From assembly GCA_035771165.1 (NCBI GenBank), contig JAWNZC010000100.1:1541001-1605000 (forward strand): DNA of 64,000 nt. The letters run 5' to 3'. This DNA is from Paragorgia papillata. Taxonomy: Eukaryota; Cnidaria; Anthozoa; Scleralcyonacea; Coralliidae. The translations under genes were made by a program, and so were the position numbers. The notes beneath the pieces are model-generated. The model was not told the DNA's origin, made no database searches, and saw nothing but the letters and a program-made list of their open reading frames with translations. Within the stretch, counting starts at the first letter, position 1; each line of letters starts with the position of its first letter. This document shows positions 35,685 through 48,200 of the stretch, piece by piece.

Positions 35685-38437
35685 TTAATGTTCTGTAAAA
35701 CCAGAATGTCCATACTTCAATGCAACATCCATATTCCTGCCAAAGGCTTGTTTTGATGAGTGGACTGTGGGTATGCAAAGGATATTGCTGCATGCACCAG
35801 CTTTAGGCAACTTTTCATCATCATCATCATCATCAAGAAACTTCACCTGTATATTAATCTTTTCTTGTAATGGTGGAATGTTCCACAAACCAGTTGAGAA
35901 TTTCAATAATGTATTCAGTTTACCCTGGGAAAAATCATCTGAATTCACACAATCTGAGGATGCAATGTAATCAAGAAGCCACTGGTATGCCTGCTTTTCA
36001 GCATTTGAATTTGGATGGCTTTCGAGAAATGATGTGAATATTTCTGCTGTAAGCTCAAGCACATGATAGGAGAGAACATGAACAGCAACGTTGTGATGCA
36101 TTTTCAACATGCGAAGAAATCCTAATGACTCTAGACCCTTGCATAATGAATCAAGTTGATCCTTTCTACGCCTTACCAGCTCATTGTAAATTAACTCATG
36201 AACCAAACACCCCTTATTTCCAAGATTAATCACCTCAGTACATGACCACTCAGATGAATTAATAACTTCCCAGAATGAAGCTGATTTTGGACAAGTTTCC
36301 AAGATATAATGTAACTTCTCTTGCATCTTAGCCTCATCCAACTCTCCAATCAACTCTAATAGAGTGGATGTCATTTCACTTAGAGTAATAAATTCTTTGG
36401 AAATTGGCAAAGTGGAAGGTTCCTCACCAAGAATGTAGTTTACCACCCATTTTGCAAGCAATGGAAAACCTGGGCCACCTTGCAAGACAGAGTGAGAAAT
36501 TAATTCTCCAACAACCTCAAATTGAATGGATTTACACCCTATACCCCTTCGTGGAATCAAAGCTGTGTCTCCTTCAAACAATCTTTTCACAACCTCCTCA
36601 AAACACAAAGAAAAAAACTCGTTGCGTAGAGCACCTGCATCAATACCTAACTCTCCAGATCCTATGAACTTCACACAAAGATTTTTCTTCAGCCTATCAG
36701 GATGCTTTAGAGCCAACTTATAGAATGCTAAACAGATGCACCACAGATCTTCCCTCTTTACATCTAACCATAAATCATTATTAGAATCAATAGCAATATT
36801 AGAAATATTCTGCAGGATATTATGTGGTGATTCATTTTGAGTTGAAATAAGGATGAGGTCCTGATCTGGATCTGATGAAGAAGATGGAAAAGCAGGTGGA
36901 AAGGTACAAATACTGGGCTCTTCAATATCTGTTGATGAATATGAAGAAGTTGATGGACCACTTCTATCACCAAACTGGTCAATATCTATTGAAGAAGATG
37001 GAAAGGATGATTGACTGTGTTTAAATTCAGGCTCGTCAACATCTAACAATAGTTGTGCAGCTTCCTCTGCACACCCTTTTGAGATGGTAAGTGCCGAAAG
37101 AAGTTCTGAATGTTGTTTATCAGGATAAAATTCAGCCAGTTTACTTATTGCCTCAGAATATCTTTCCTGATCTTCATCAGTGTTGTTCTCATTAATTGTT
37201 TGAGTATCATCCTATAATTTAAAAATCAAGGCTTAACTAAACAGTGGTATATTTGAATATTTACTTATGATGAAAATTAATTTTGTTTCAATCAAGGAGA
37301 TATATTTGATTTACCAAGCAATAGGACATTTTGCTAAAACAAATTTCTCCCCTGGTGCAATCACCCCATTACTTGGCTAACTGAGTAATGAGATTTTGCA
37401 GCCAGGGGGGACTGAAACTAGGAATACTTTGTATTAGCAAAGTGGCTTATTGAAAACATGGGGCGTTTTTAATATAATGTAATGTCATTTTCACCTCAAA
37501 AAGTTCGTCCAATGTCGTTTGACGGGAAGAGCATGGAAGATCACTAAAATGGTCTGAGCCATATAATTTTTTGAGCAAAAAGGCGGCTGAGCAAAGCGCC
37601 ATCAAATACTTGGTCTTTTGTTAAACATGGTTTCCTTAGACGTTATCCAACACCAAGAAGTATTTCAAACCTAAAAAAAGTTAGCTTTATAAATGTTTTA
37701 TTGCTATAGGGATGGATTTTGTTTTTATGGTAGTAGTTCAGCCTTTTGAACAATGTCCGTATTCTGTAAACAAAACAGGGAGCCTACCGTGTTGAAATTG
37801 TAGTTGCTCCAACCTCCACAGACGAAAAGTGTTCGCTTCTAAGCTTTTCTTCAAAGCATTGGTTGAGATGTTGAAAAACCTCCTTATCTGACCAATTTTT
37901 ATCAATTCTTGTTTCGCTCAACACAAATCCGCGCTCCATAAGATTAGCTTTCTCTGGGGCACTTACAACCCTATCCGCCTTTTAATCAGGCAACAATATA
38001 ACCTCTTTTGATCTAAATATTTCTTCTCTCCGTCGAGGTCGATCACTGTTGTTAGGTGCTCTTGCGTATGGCGCGCTTGCTACCCGTCTACGAGCTCTTG
38101 CACCTTGGCGATGGCTAATACCACGTTGAAAAGTAGGTGCTCTGCCACGCGAGGATCCTTGTCTAAACAACGCGGAAAATTCTTCACTTGGAGTAGTGTA
38201 TCGTTATACAGTGCTGCTGGCAGAAGCGTTGGAATTTGCGAGGGAATTTGTTGAGGAGTTGAGATTTCTATTTGTGTTTGTATTACTTGAACTGGATTGA
38301 TGAACAAGCGAAGTATCACTGGCGGCTGTTGTTGTGGTCGACTGATTTAAAATGTTGCTGAGAGTTTGACGAAACGATGGATGAGTGATTATATTATCCA
38401 CAACCTCTCTAAATCTGTAGTCGTTCATTTCACCCAT
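35685..38437 (-). pseudogene. HECT-domain (G2E3-like) partner gene of the IS3EU-like element, two in-frame stops
   Basis: Exon 3 (37211-35685, 509 codons) starts with a CUE/UBA-like helix region (PDKQHSELLSALTISKGCAEE), then a Ser/Pro-rich linker. A degenerate HECT ubiquitin-ligase domain follows, with FIGSGELGIDAGALRNEFFS early and LPKAGACSNIL, holding the candidate catalytic Cys, near the end. Exon 2 is 37608-37495 and joins exon 3 in phase. The upstream frame from ATG 38437 to about 37788 encodes a low-complexity Ser/Asn/Thr region and an Arg-rich GRG-type region. It is interrupted by TAA near 38204 and TAA at 37982-37984, although the reading frame is coherent on both sides. The junction from this frame to exon 2 is not phase-resolved. 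Such HECT proteins accompany this transposon family in fish and cnidarians (from memory). Either the partner is dead in this copy, or the stops mark introns or alternative starts that I cannot see. Confidence 0.75.
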
Positions 38438-38490
38438 GATTGAACATTGAACAATGAACTTCGAATCTTCGAAGAAATGAACCGCGGGAA

Positions 38491-38823
38491 ATTTATTGAG
38501 CCCCCGATAAAAGGTCATTATATACTTGATGAAAGTATAATTATTGTCTAACCGCGCAATAATTTTCTCGTACCCAGGGTAGACGTTATAAATTAGACAG
38601 ATTTAGACCTTATAAATTAGACAGATTTAGACTTTATAAATTTTAGACAATTAGACCTTACAAATTTAGATGGTATAAAAAATTAGACCTTATATACAAA
38701 CATTAGACCTTATATACAAACATTAGACCTTATAAATTAGACCTTGTATAAAAATAAATAGACCTTATAAAAAATTAGACCTTATATAGTATTTCAGACT
38801 TTTGTCCACTATGGCGCCTCATA
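38491..38823 (-). repeat. right terminal inverted repeat of the IS3EU-like element
   Basis: Reverse complement of 32837-33169. The outer end is adjacent to the CGCTGG duplication at 38824-38829. Confidence 0.9.
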
Positions 38824-38997
38824 CGCTGGACACCCACACACACAGGTGTGAGACGATGGATTGCTCATCCGATAACCTGCGCATTTTTTTCCGTGGCGAC
38901 GGCAAACTCCTCTAAAATTCCCAGCAAGATCCATGATCGGCTTTCATTGGAACCGCGTGCAGAGTGTCATGCGCTGCAGGGGGTCTTCCGGCTCTCA

Positions 38998-41021
38998 ACT
39001 TTTACATTTTCAACTTTTACATTTTCAACTTTTACATTTTCAACTTTTACATTTTCAACTTTTACATTTTCAACTTTTACATTTTCAACTTTTACATTTT
39101 CAACTTTTACATTTTCAACTTTTACATTTTCAACTTTTACATTTTCAACTTTTACATTTTCAACTTTTACATTTTCAACTTTTACATTTTCAACTTTTAC
39201 ATTTTCAACTTTTACATTTTCAACTTTTACATTTTCAACTTTTACATTTTCAACTTTTACATTTTCAACTTTTACATTTTCAACTTTTACATTTTCAACT
39301 TTTACATTTTCAACTTTGTATTTTCAACTTTTACATTTTCAACTTTTACATTTTCAACTTTTACATTTTCAACTTTTACATTTTCAACTTTTACATTTTC
39401 AACTTTTACATTTTCAACTTTTACATTTTCAACTTTTACATTTTCAACTTTTACATTTTCAACTTTTACATTTTCAACTTTTACATTTTCAACTTTTACA
39501 TTTTCAACTTTTACATTTTCAACTTTTACATTTTCAACTTTTACATTTTCAACTTTTACATTTTCAACTTTTACATTTTCAACTTTTACATTTTCAACTT
39601 TTACATTTTCAACTTTTACATTTTCAACTTTTACATTTTCAACTTTTACATTTTCAACTTTTACATTTTCAACTTTTACATTTTCAACTTTTACATTTTC
39701 AACTTTTGTATTTTCAACTTTTACATTTTCAACTTTTACATTTTCAACTTTTACATTTTCAACTTTTACATTTTCAACTTTTACATTTTCAACTTTTGTA
39801 TTTTCAACTTTTACATTTTCAACTTTTACATTTTCAACTTTTACATTTTCAACTTTTACATTTTCAACTTTTACATTTTCAACTTTTACATTTTCAACTT
39901 TTACATTTTCAACTTTTACATTTTCAACTTTTGTATTTTCAACTTTTACATTTTCAACTTTTGTATTTTCAACTTTTACATTTTCAACTTTTACATTTTC
40001 AACTTTTACATTTTCAACTTTTACATTTTCAACTTTTACATTTTCAACTTTTACATTTTCAACTTTTACATTTTCAACTTTTACATTTTCAACTTTTACA
40101 TTTTCAACTTTTACATTTTCAACTTTTACATTTTCAACTTTTACATTTTCAACTTTTACATTTTCAACTTTTACATTTTCAACTTTTACATTTTCAACTT
40201 TTTACATTTTCAACTTTTACATTTTCAACTTTTACATTTTCAACTTTTACATTTTCAACTTTTACATTTTCAACTTTTACATTTTCAACTTTTACATTTT
40301 CAACTTTTACATTTTCAACTTTTACATTTTCAACTTTTACATTTTCAACTTTTACATTTTCAACTTTTACATTTTCAACTTTTACATTTTCAACTTTTAC
40401 ATTTTCAACTTTTACATTTTCAACTTTTACATTTTCAACTTTTACATTTTCAACTTTTACATTTTCAACTTTACATTTTCAACTTTTACATTTTCAACTT
40501 TTACATTTTCAACTTTTTACATTTTCAACTTTTACATTTTCAACTTTTACATTTTCAACACTTTTACATTTTCAACTTTTACATTTTCAACTTTTACATT
40601 TTCAACTTTTACATTTTCAACTTTTACATTTTCAACTTTTACATTTTCAACTTTTACATTTTCAACTTTTACATTTTCAACTTTTTACATTTTCAACTTT
40701 TACATTTTCAACTTTTACATTTTCAACTTTTACATTTTCAACTTTTACATTTTCAACTTTTACACATTTTCAACTTTTACATTTTCAACTTTTACATTTT
40801 CAACTTTTACATTTTCAACTTTTACATTTTCAACTTTTACATTTTCAACTTTTACATTTTCAACTTTTACATTTTCAACTTTTACAACTTTTCAACTTTT
40901 ACATTTTCAACTTTTACATTTTCAACTTTTACATTTTCAACTTTTACATTTTCAACTTTTACATTTTCAACTTTTACATTTTCAACTTTTACATTTTCAA
41001 CTTTTACATTTTCAACTTTTA
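38998..41021 (-). repeat. 15-bp minisatellite, about 135 copies
   Basis: Array of CAACTTTTACATTTT (reverse complement of the array at 11114-11379). Variant units with TTTTGTATTTT recur near 39315, 39705, 39795, 39930 and 39960. Single-base length changes occur near 40201, 40470, 40515 and 40680, and irregular units near 40560, 40765 and 40885. The three overlapping 700-residue open frames are artefacts of a 15-bp period. Confidence 0.95.
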
Positions 41022-41848
41022 TTATATAGCCATATATTTTACATGGTTCGCGACCACTGGAAAATGTAAATAAATTCCGGTTGCAACCTTTGTTTTCGGT
41101 TTGAACGGTCTTGCACATGATTTGGATGATTCTTGCCGTCTATAAAGCTATCTAAAATACTAGAAGTTACTATCGCAAGTGAAGTGCTGATAAAACTTTA
41201 GCGGCGTCTGTTAAGCGCATCGTTCAGTCGCACTGTAAATATAAACATTTAGAACGTCTAGTATCAAATATATCAAATTATGAGACGCATAAACCTGGCC
41301 TCCGTTATATAGCTGTTCACAATATTTGGATTACCCATGTGATTGTCCGTGATCAAAACTTTGTGTCCTACATTTATACACGGTTAATCGCATTGAACAG
41401 CTAGACGTTTAATTTGTGTCTGTAGTATAAATTGGACCAATTATGTTTATAAATTGCCTTATATAACTGTGAAACAAAACTACAAAAGGTAAGGACAAGC
41501 AACAACTGATTCCGGCTTGCAATACAGCGATCACGAATCACGTAAACTGCTGTAACAGGCAGTTTGAATTATGTTTAATTGTTGCAACAACAATAACAAA
41601 TCAATGCTGAAGTTTTAATTAAGAGCCGTCCTCCCAAGTCGGATCATGTTGTCGTTTGTTCGTTGTTTTAATATATTATATAAACTAGACCGGGATATGT
41701 ATCGCCACATATCAGTAAAAATAGCATTACTCCCTTGGCCTTGATAAAATCAGAGCTAAGAGTGCATCCTCAGATGGCCCGGTCTTTATAAATCACGAAG
41801 GTGAAAGAATTCGAGAGAATCCACGGCGCGATATCGATATTGACAAAA

Positions 41849-41992
41849 ATGTAAAATCAAGAAATGTAAAATCAGAAAATGTAAAATCAAGAAATGTAAA
41901 ATCAGAAAATACAAAATCAAGAAATGTAAAATCAGAAAATACAAAATCAAGAAATGTAAAATCAGAAAATGTAAAATCAAGAAATGTAAAAT
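41849..41992 (-). repeat. 15-bp minisatellite, second type
   Basis: Counterpart of 10134-10280 in reverse: alternating GAAATGTAAAATCAA and GAAAATGTAAAATCA, with two units mutated to GAAAATACAAAATCA. Confidence 0.9.
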
Positions 41993-42038
41993 CTAATTTC
42001 ATGTTGTCGCGTCTGGGCTTCCGTAATATGGCGATATA

Positions 42039-43335
42039 GTGACAATTGATACAATCACACTTGTTGTTCGAAAATATTTATTACTAGACACAGTGAAGGG
42101 GAGAAAAACAAAGGTTATGGAGGAGACTGATCAAGAAGTTGACATTGGCGACGTTCAGGACTTTCCTGAGGATATCACCGAAGAAGATTTCGAAAATATA
42201 GGCGAGGAGTCAGACGAGGACTTCAATCTAAATGTATCGCTCGCGATCTTAGACACAGAAACTGACGAACTCGACGCTGAGTTTCTCGAAGCCGTGACAG
42301 AAATTGAAGGCAAGAAGTCGTTTCCTTGCTTGTATTGCACCAAAGTTTGTAAGTCAAAAGGTGGCTTAACCAAGCACACAAATTCCAAACACCGCGAAGC
42401 AAACGCCAATTTGCCAAGCGAATCGGACAAAGTCGCTCTTTCATTAGAAAATCTAGCTGGCATCGTCGAGGCAATCAAAATACGTTTGATCGCTGAAGAT
42501 TTGTATGGTCCTGATATAAATACTGCCGTTAAAAATGGCTCTTGCAACAAAGCTTTTTTTGACGCTGTGTTGCCATTGTATAACAAATTCTGTCGCAAAA
42601 GAAACCAAGACAAATTTCTTGAAGCCTTCTACGGATTGATCCCTAATTCGAGCCAATATTTAAACTGCCCAGATTCAAGCGCTGCGAATTTAATTATGAT
42701 AGAGATACCAGATCGTTTAGCTGGATTTTTCAAGGTTTGCCAACATCGTGAACAGGCGGGAGATAAGCCAACGGGAACGACTACATCTAGCGATTTAAAA
42801 CTTGACCCATCTGAACGTGGCCCTCTTTCCTACATCGCAGGGTATATAGTTTCAAAGCTACGCCAGAAGACTAGATCTAAGAATCAGAATGAATGTGACG
42901 AGGAATTGCAAGCTCTATTACAGGCCTTAAAGTCGACTGAATCGGACAATAATTTTATCCTTGCTCGTAGCAGAGGAGGTCTTGTTTCTCCTAGCCATCA
43001 TCTTATGGGCATCGTAGAAGAAGCCGAGATTTGCTTCAGGAAAAATGTTGGAGAAGGCGAACTAGTGTTACGAAAATATACCTACTGAGATCATCTGCGA
43101 GTCGACATTAAGCTCTCCAGTCGTCAAATCACTGTGGGATAACATTGTGCTGGAATCTGGCATAGAAGAATCAGGTTATACGCAGAAGTTATGCTTGGAA
43201 AATATTGTTAAATTGTATATTCGTGTTCGCTCATTTTCCTATGCGAGGGATTATATTAGCAAATACAAAATAAAGGAAAAACAGACGAAAAGTAAATCAT
43301 TACGAAAGAACTTAAAACGAAGCAAAAACAATTAA
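42039..43335 (+). pseudogene. C2H2-finger protein with P-transposase C-terminal-like region, frameshifted
   Basis: The open frame 42039-43088 has a very acidic N-terminal part (a later ATG at 42117 is an alternative start) and one C2H2 finger (CLYCTKVC ... HTNSKH, about residues 97-118). A region resembling the C-terminal part of P-element-type transposases follows (LSYIAGYIVSKL, RSRGGLVSPSHHLMG). A frameshift near 43070-43078 is followed in another frame by ENIPTEIICESTLSSPVVKS and VRSFSYARDYISKYK to a stop at 43335, plainly the continuation. The gene runs towards the THAP transposase gene on the other strand of the same element. It may be a companion that supplies DNA binding or a split-off transposase tail; that is inference. 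It is broken in this copy. Confidence 0.7.
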
Positions 43336-44364
43336 ATAACTGTGATTAATTGTCAATAATTGAACCTTTTATTTACATGGATATGAACTATGAAGTTATG
43401 AACTATGTTACAAATTACAGTGCTATAGACTATAGTACCAGAAACAGGCTTTTTAAAGTTCCATCCCTCATGTGTGATGAGATGCCACATGCCTGGTTTA
43501 GAGTGCCATTTCAAAACAACATGAAATGTGGTCATGTTGAACTTGCAATGAAGTACTATGTACATCGTATTGCTCACTTGCAACAGCAGCCATGCATGTT
43601 CGTGCCACGTTCAATAAAAGATTAGATTATTTTGTTGAAATGGCACCAACATGAATGATACTCACATGATTGCAAGTCAATAATAGACATTTTGGGCAAG
43701 TTCATTAAATAGCATTACTTGAATTAAATAACAAGTACAGTGTATAATTGTCTATAATTAGTATATAAATTGTTGCATGATATAAACAACATCTCTCACT
43801 GTAATGCTTTCATCAGCACTGTAGTAAAGACTAGTTAGTCCACTATTACCTTTATAAATAATAATGTAAACATAGTAATTAATAAAATATACAGTTTCTA
43901 TTAACTGTGATTATTATATAATTATAATATATATGTGCCAATTAGTGTTGTGAACACAGTTCATCTGAACACAGTTAACTGAGTTACAGGCACACAATCA
44001 ACATTTGAGCAATGTTATTTATTGGGATATGTCTTCTACTCAAACTTTAAAAAAATCCAGAACAAATTCAAGGTGATATCACACTCAAATAACATGGCTC
44101 AGACTGTGACTCAGTGTGTCTTTAAATTGCAATTAGTTTGCAATTGCAAGTTTTAGTAGTTTTAGTTTACTTTAATAGTATTTGAGTAATTTTTGTTAAA
44201 TAATCTGTGCATACCCTGATTATTATTATAATGGTATAATAATATATAGGGCAGAAAATAGAACATAAACCAAACCAAGAACCCAGCTCTGGCAATCAGG
44301 GTATGCATACAGTATTTCACAATTTAATTGGCTATATATACTGTTCTGACAGTTCCTGCCCAAG
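43336..44364. other. AT-rich spacer between the two convergent ORFs of the P-like element
   Basis: Holds a short open frame at 43350-43625 (+) with no recognisable motif and no support as a gene. Otherwise AT-rich. Confidence 0.5.
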
Positions 44365-47100
44365 TTACTTCTTTTTACGCTTCTTTACTGGTTCCTCGCT
44401 CACCTGGTGCCATTTCACTTTCTCGTAACGTCCGCCAACATTACCTCTAATTACTGGGGCAATGTCTCGTTGGGAAGCTATTGTCAGATCATTATATCCA
44501 AACTGCTGAGCAGTTGGATTATCTGTCCTTCTTCCTTTCTCTCTTTGGTGCCCAAAGTAGTCTTCAAGGACATCTTGCATAAATCTCTCTGCGAGGACGT
44601 ACTTAAATCCCTCAGTTAGCAGAAATTTAATTACATCAACATGAGAGTTCACAGCAATCTTGAGGCCTTCAAACGTTTGGGACGAGATGAACATTTTCTG
44701 TCGGGCATCGGGTGTGTACTCTCCTTCGCGTGTCAGAGTACTCTGTTTCCAGCTTTCCAGGTAGTTGAGGAAAACATCTTTCAACCACGTCAATCGCTCA
44801 TCTTCAGGAGACTCGTATGGCATGATGAATGAATTCTTTTTCCTGATGTGCTCGGTCAGTGACCTCACATTGGTACAGTCAAAGAACCCATTCATCATTT
44901 CACAGAACTGGGCGGTACCGGTGACATCCTCTTTACCACTTTCTCGCAAAGCAATGGCCACTGACTTGCTGAGGACCTGGACTGCTAGTTTAACTTTCAT
45001 TTTGCTGAAGGAAGTCAACACAATGTGATCTAAGGTCAGCTTAGGGAGGGTGTGCAGAGGAAAATCTTGGTCGATGTAAAAGAAGTCTGCTATGTGTTGA
45101 AACATCAGATATTGCCCATCATTCCACATCAGACGACTGCGACTTCCATACCCAGAATTATACAGGCAGTTACGGGCTGTCTTCATGAGATGCGGAGAAT
45201 CAGCAAAAAAGAAAATGAATCGTGATGGTGCAAAAATGTTTGGTGTTTTATACACAACATCACAATTCACTTCTTTGGAGAACTTGGAATGAAGTCGGAA
45301 AAACTTTCGGTTGGGGGAAGCACCATCATTCACAGCAGCACATACACGAAGATGGAGTGACACCTCCAGCACAGCAACAGTTCTCCAGAAGAGAGGCATT
45401 ATCTGGAATGACGTGACATTTCCTGTGAAGAAATATGCAATGATATGCTTCAAATCAGTGCATAATCCCCTCACAAGAAATGCCAAGGCATGTGTTGCAA
45501 TCGGATCTTCGTCAGTGAGATTGGCAAAGTTGGTCATGGGATTGCCCAAATCGATGAAGCCAATCAGTTCCCCAGATACTTATACGCTGTACAGGAGTGA
45601 AAGATGAGGTTTTTTCTCGTAGGCTTTCGACATTATCTTTGTTGATCCCAGCTTTCGGCTTGAAATAATTCTTATAGTCCCGAAGAACTCTCTCACTTGG
45701 GAGAATAAGGGCGCCACTGTCTCGTAGTTCTCTATAAGCGGATGGAGATTTGCCATGGATGGAAAGAGCAAATCGGATTACTTGTGGGTGGTACCTTCTA
45801 CCCATTTTGGCTGATTGCAACAATTTCATTTGTTCCTGCCAAAAGAACTTCATATGCGGTGTTGCTTCGAGGCTCTGTCCTCCCATGATTTTGAGAATGT
45901 CCTTCTCCAAGCTTCCGCTAATCGCAATCCCTTGCTGCTCGATATTTGTCTGCATTTGCTGCAAGCGGTCCTCAAGATCTTTTACTTGCAATCTTGTCGA
46001 TTTGACTGTTGCCCGCAACTTATCTGGACCACAAGCTTGTAAAGAGGCTTTAGGTTTTGCTGGGGTTGCAGAGGCTTTGCTCTTCTTTCTTGCAGCTCTC
46101 TTTACTGTGTTGGAGGCAGTTGCACACGGTTGACAAGATTCCTTTGAATTTTTGCTATCAACAAGGATGTCACATGCAACTGACCGATAGATCCGGTTAG
46201 GATCAGGACTTCCAGATGGATTAGTAGCCACAGACATAATATCTTCATCCTCTACCAGTCCTTGACAAAATCTGGAATTCTCTATCGTTTGGAATAGCTT
46301 GTGTACGTCCAAATACTTAACTGAACGTTTTTGTTCCTTATAAATGTGATGGTGCTCAGGAACTGGCCAGTGGAATACAAATATGGTGAATTCCAGACTC
46401 GAATTCACAACAACACCGTATTTAGGAACATGATGAATCTTGTCGTAAAACTCAATCCGTATCTCACCCTCGTACGATTTATCAATCTGTCATGGTCCAA
46501 TTGATGTCTGCTCGAGCTGCCTTGTAAAATCCTCCATATCGGCAAATCGTGGCTCAGGCTGAGAGGATGTTTCAACGACAGCAGTGTCAACTTTCCTCAC
46601 AAGCGATCGGCGTTCAGGTTTACTTGCAGCTTCGTGGCTTTTCTGTGGCAGGTTTTCTGTCGGGACGCTGCCCGTAACCAATGTCTTTCTTATTCCTAAA
46701 ACATGCAAATTAGATTCAGTTTACAAGCAAACGATCTGATATTCATGAACAATGCGTCCTTTATGCTAAATATTTGACTGTATCATTGTATGAACAGCTG
46801 TCCCTACAAAGAAATATATCGCGACAAAATAGGCCACAAATACTTACCAGTTACGATACATTCTGGTTTAAAATGCAGCTCGCAAACGAAGATATTGTTT
46901 GCCTCAATTCTCTGTTTCAAATCTGTCGTCGTTTCCCGTGTTCTGAGGATCAAGCGAAGCCATTCTTCGCGAGCTTTTCGCTTCAATTCTTTCGTATGTT
47001 CACCATCAGCAGCCTTTAATACTGAAGGGATTCTGAACAGCAAAAGCTTGTGCTTTCCGCTAGACGGACAGCCAAAAAAGGCTCAATTACCGCCACCCAT
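44365..47100 (-). pseudogene. THAP-domain P-element-like transposase, broken
   Basis: Exon 1 (47100-46848) encodes most of a THAP zinc-finger DNA-binding domain (AFFGCPSSGKHK, LFRIP, FVCELHF). Exon 2 (46695-44365) joins in phase and encodes a linker with a coiled coil (LQVKDLEDRLQQMQTNIEQQ), then the P-transposase core (GRRYHPQVIRFALSIHG, SPSAYRELRD, later DSPHLMKTARNCLY and LEDYFGHQREKGRRTDNP) and a basic C-terminal tail. Lesions: TGA at 47083-47085, replacing the first Cys of the THAP zinc site; TGA near 46490; and a frame change near 45600-45550. There the segment expected to hold the first catalytic Asp, between TPVQR and NLIGFIDLG, is missing. This copy cannot encode an active enzyme. 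It resembles THAP9-type P transposases; assignment is from motifs only. Confidence 0.85.
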
Positions 47101-48109
47101 ATGCGCAAGAACTCCTCTTAATATAAAAGTTTGAATCAGCGAAGTAAACCGAGGAAGAAATACACAGTATGCGCTTAATTAAACAGCTGTATGTTCGCTC
47201 ATAAATGTAACCTGAACTTTGAGCGTCTGATAAGTGATACCGCTTATTGGTCACATGATCAAAATAAAAACTGGACAATAACATATTTTGTCACGTGGTA
47301 CGCTAGCCTAACCATCCCACTGGCCACTTCTATTAACTGTGGTTATACCATTCGCTCTCGTTGTATACGAACTAATAGCCAACTCGGCGCTTACTAATAC
47401 TTATGCCATGCGTTCACATTAGAGTTTCTCGCTGAGCTGTTCGGTAAACAGCTTCGAAATGTTGTATAAATGTTGCTCGAGAGGCAAAAATTGTGTTAAG
47501 CAGATCAACAAAAAAGATTAAAAGGTACCTTTATGAAGTCAAAAGGTGGGTCAGTTGTTTATATTAGCGTTGCTGTCGTGAAAAAGGTTTTGATTTCATG
47601 TAAAAATGAAACTGAAACACCTTCGGCAGTGAAACTAAATTACTTAGTTGGTTGTTTTTGAAAAAGAACATGCCTTTTACTACTCCAAATGCTTATCTAA
47701 ATAAAAAAAGTCTCTTTACTAGTGATCTACTACGAAATGTGTGTTGTAAGCTTGATTTTAACCGTGAGTTTCTTTGTTTGGCTACAAATTAATATCAACC
47801 CGTTAATTTAGTCGGGTTTTTTAAGTAAAATGACGTAATTTTTAGGTGAATTTTACCATTTAACATGCTAAATTGTGTATTTGTTAATGTATTTTTACAC
47901 AATGATGTTTTTTTATAAATTGGTTTGAGGGTGTTGATGTTTTTCTGTATAAAAATCCGTCAATTTCAACTCTTTTCGGCAGTTTAAAAAAACATGCCGC
48001 CATCTTGTTTTTCCTCTACTAGCAGGATATGAGCTGATAGCCTGGTAGTAGGGAACCAATCAGATTACGCAAAAGCTCATATCCGATAGCATGCTATATA
48101 ATAAATATC
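47101..48109. other. upstream part of the P-like element, no gene
   Basis: 47210-47350 matches the short copy near 9960-10110 in reverse. 47360-48100 has no counterpart in the short copy, which carries a foldback element there instead. No coding frame is supported. Confidence 0.5.
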
Positions 48110-48200
48110 TATATATATGTTATCAAATCCACAACTTGCGCAGTTCGGATAGCAGGGCACTGGTACCTGTTAAATTATTCAAGCTCTACTTAAAACTTAA

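Larger units (their letters stand above)
32837..38823. mobile_element. complete IS3EU-like DNA transposon, 5,987 bp
   Basis: The termini are 333-bp inverted repeats (32837-33169 and 38491-38823) starting TATGAGGCGCCATAGTGGAC, each holding several AAGGTCTAAT-type repeats. CGCTGG is duplicated on both sides (32831-32836 and 38824-38829), a 6-bp target duplication. The interior carries an integrase-like transposase (+) and a HECT-domain gene (-). A 6-bp duplication, termini starting TAY and an IS3-like transposase fit the IS3EU superfamily as I remember it. Confidence 0.9.

Noticed and set aside
35767..36723. Plus-strand frames opposite the HECT exon
   Set aside because: Antisense shadows of a 509-codon coding exon.
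38848..41073. Three overlapping open frames of about 700 residues across the 15-bp array
   Set aside because: A 15-bp period without stops opens all three frames; composition is only the repeat.
43350..43625. Small plus-strand protein between the P-like element's genes
   Set aside because: No motif, no splice support, and an equally long antisense frame.
14080..47085. TGA read as Trp, Cys or selenocysteine, because several genes carry single TGA codons
   Set aside because: Expected residues differ between sites (Trp, probably Arg, Cys), and other genes here are broken by TAA or TAG. Animals do not reassign TGA in the nucleus. Independent nonsense mutations are simpler.
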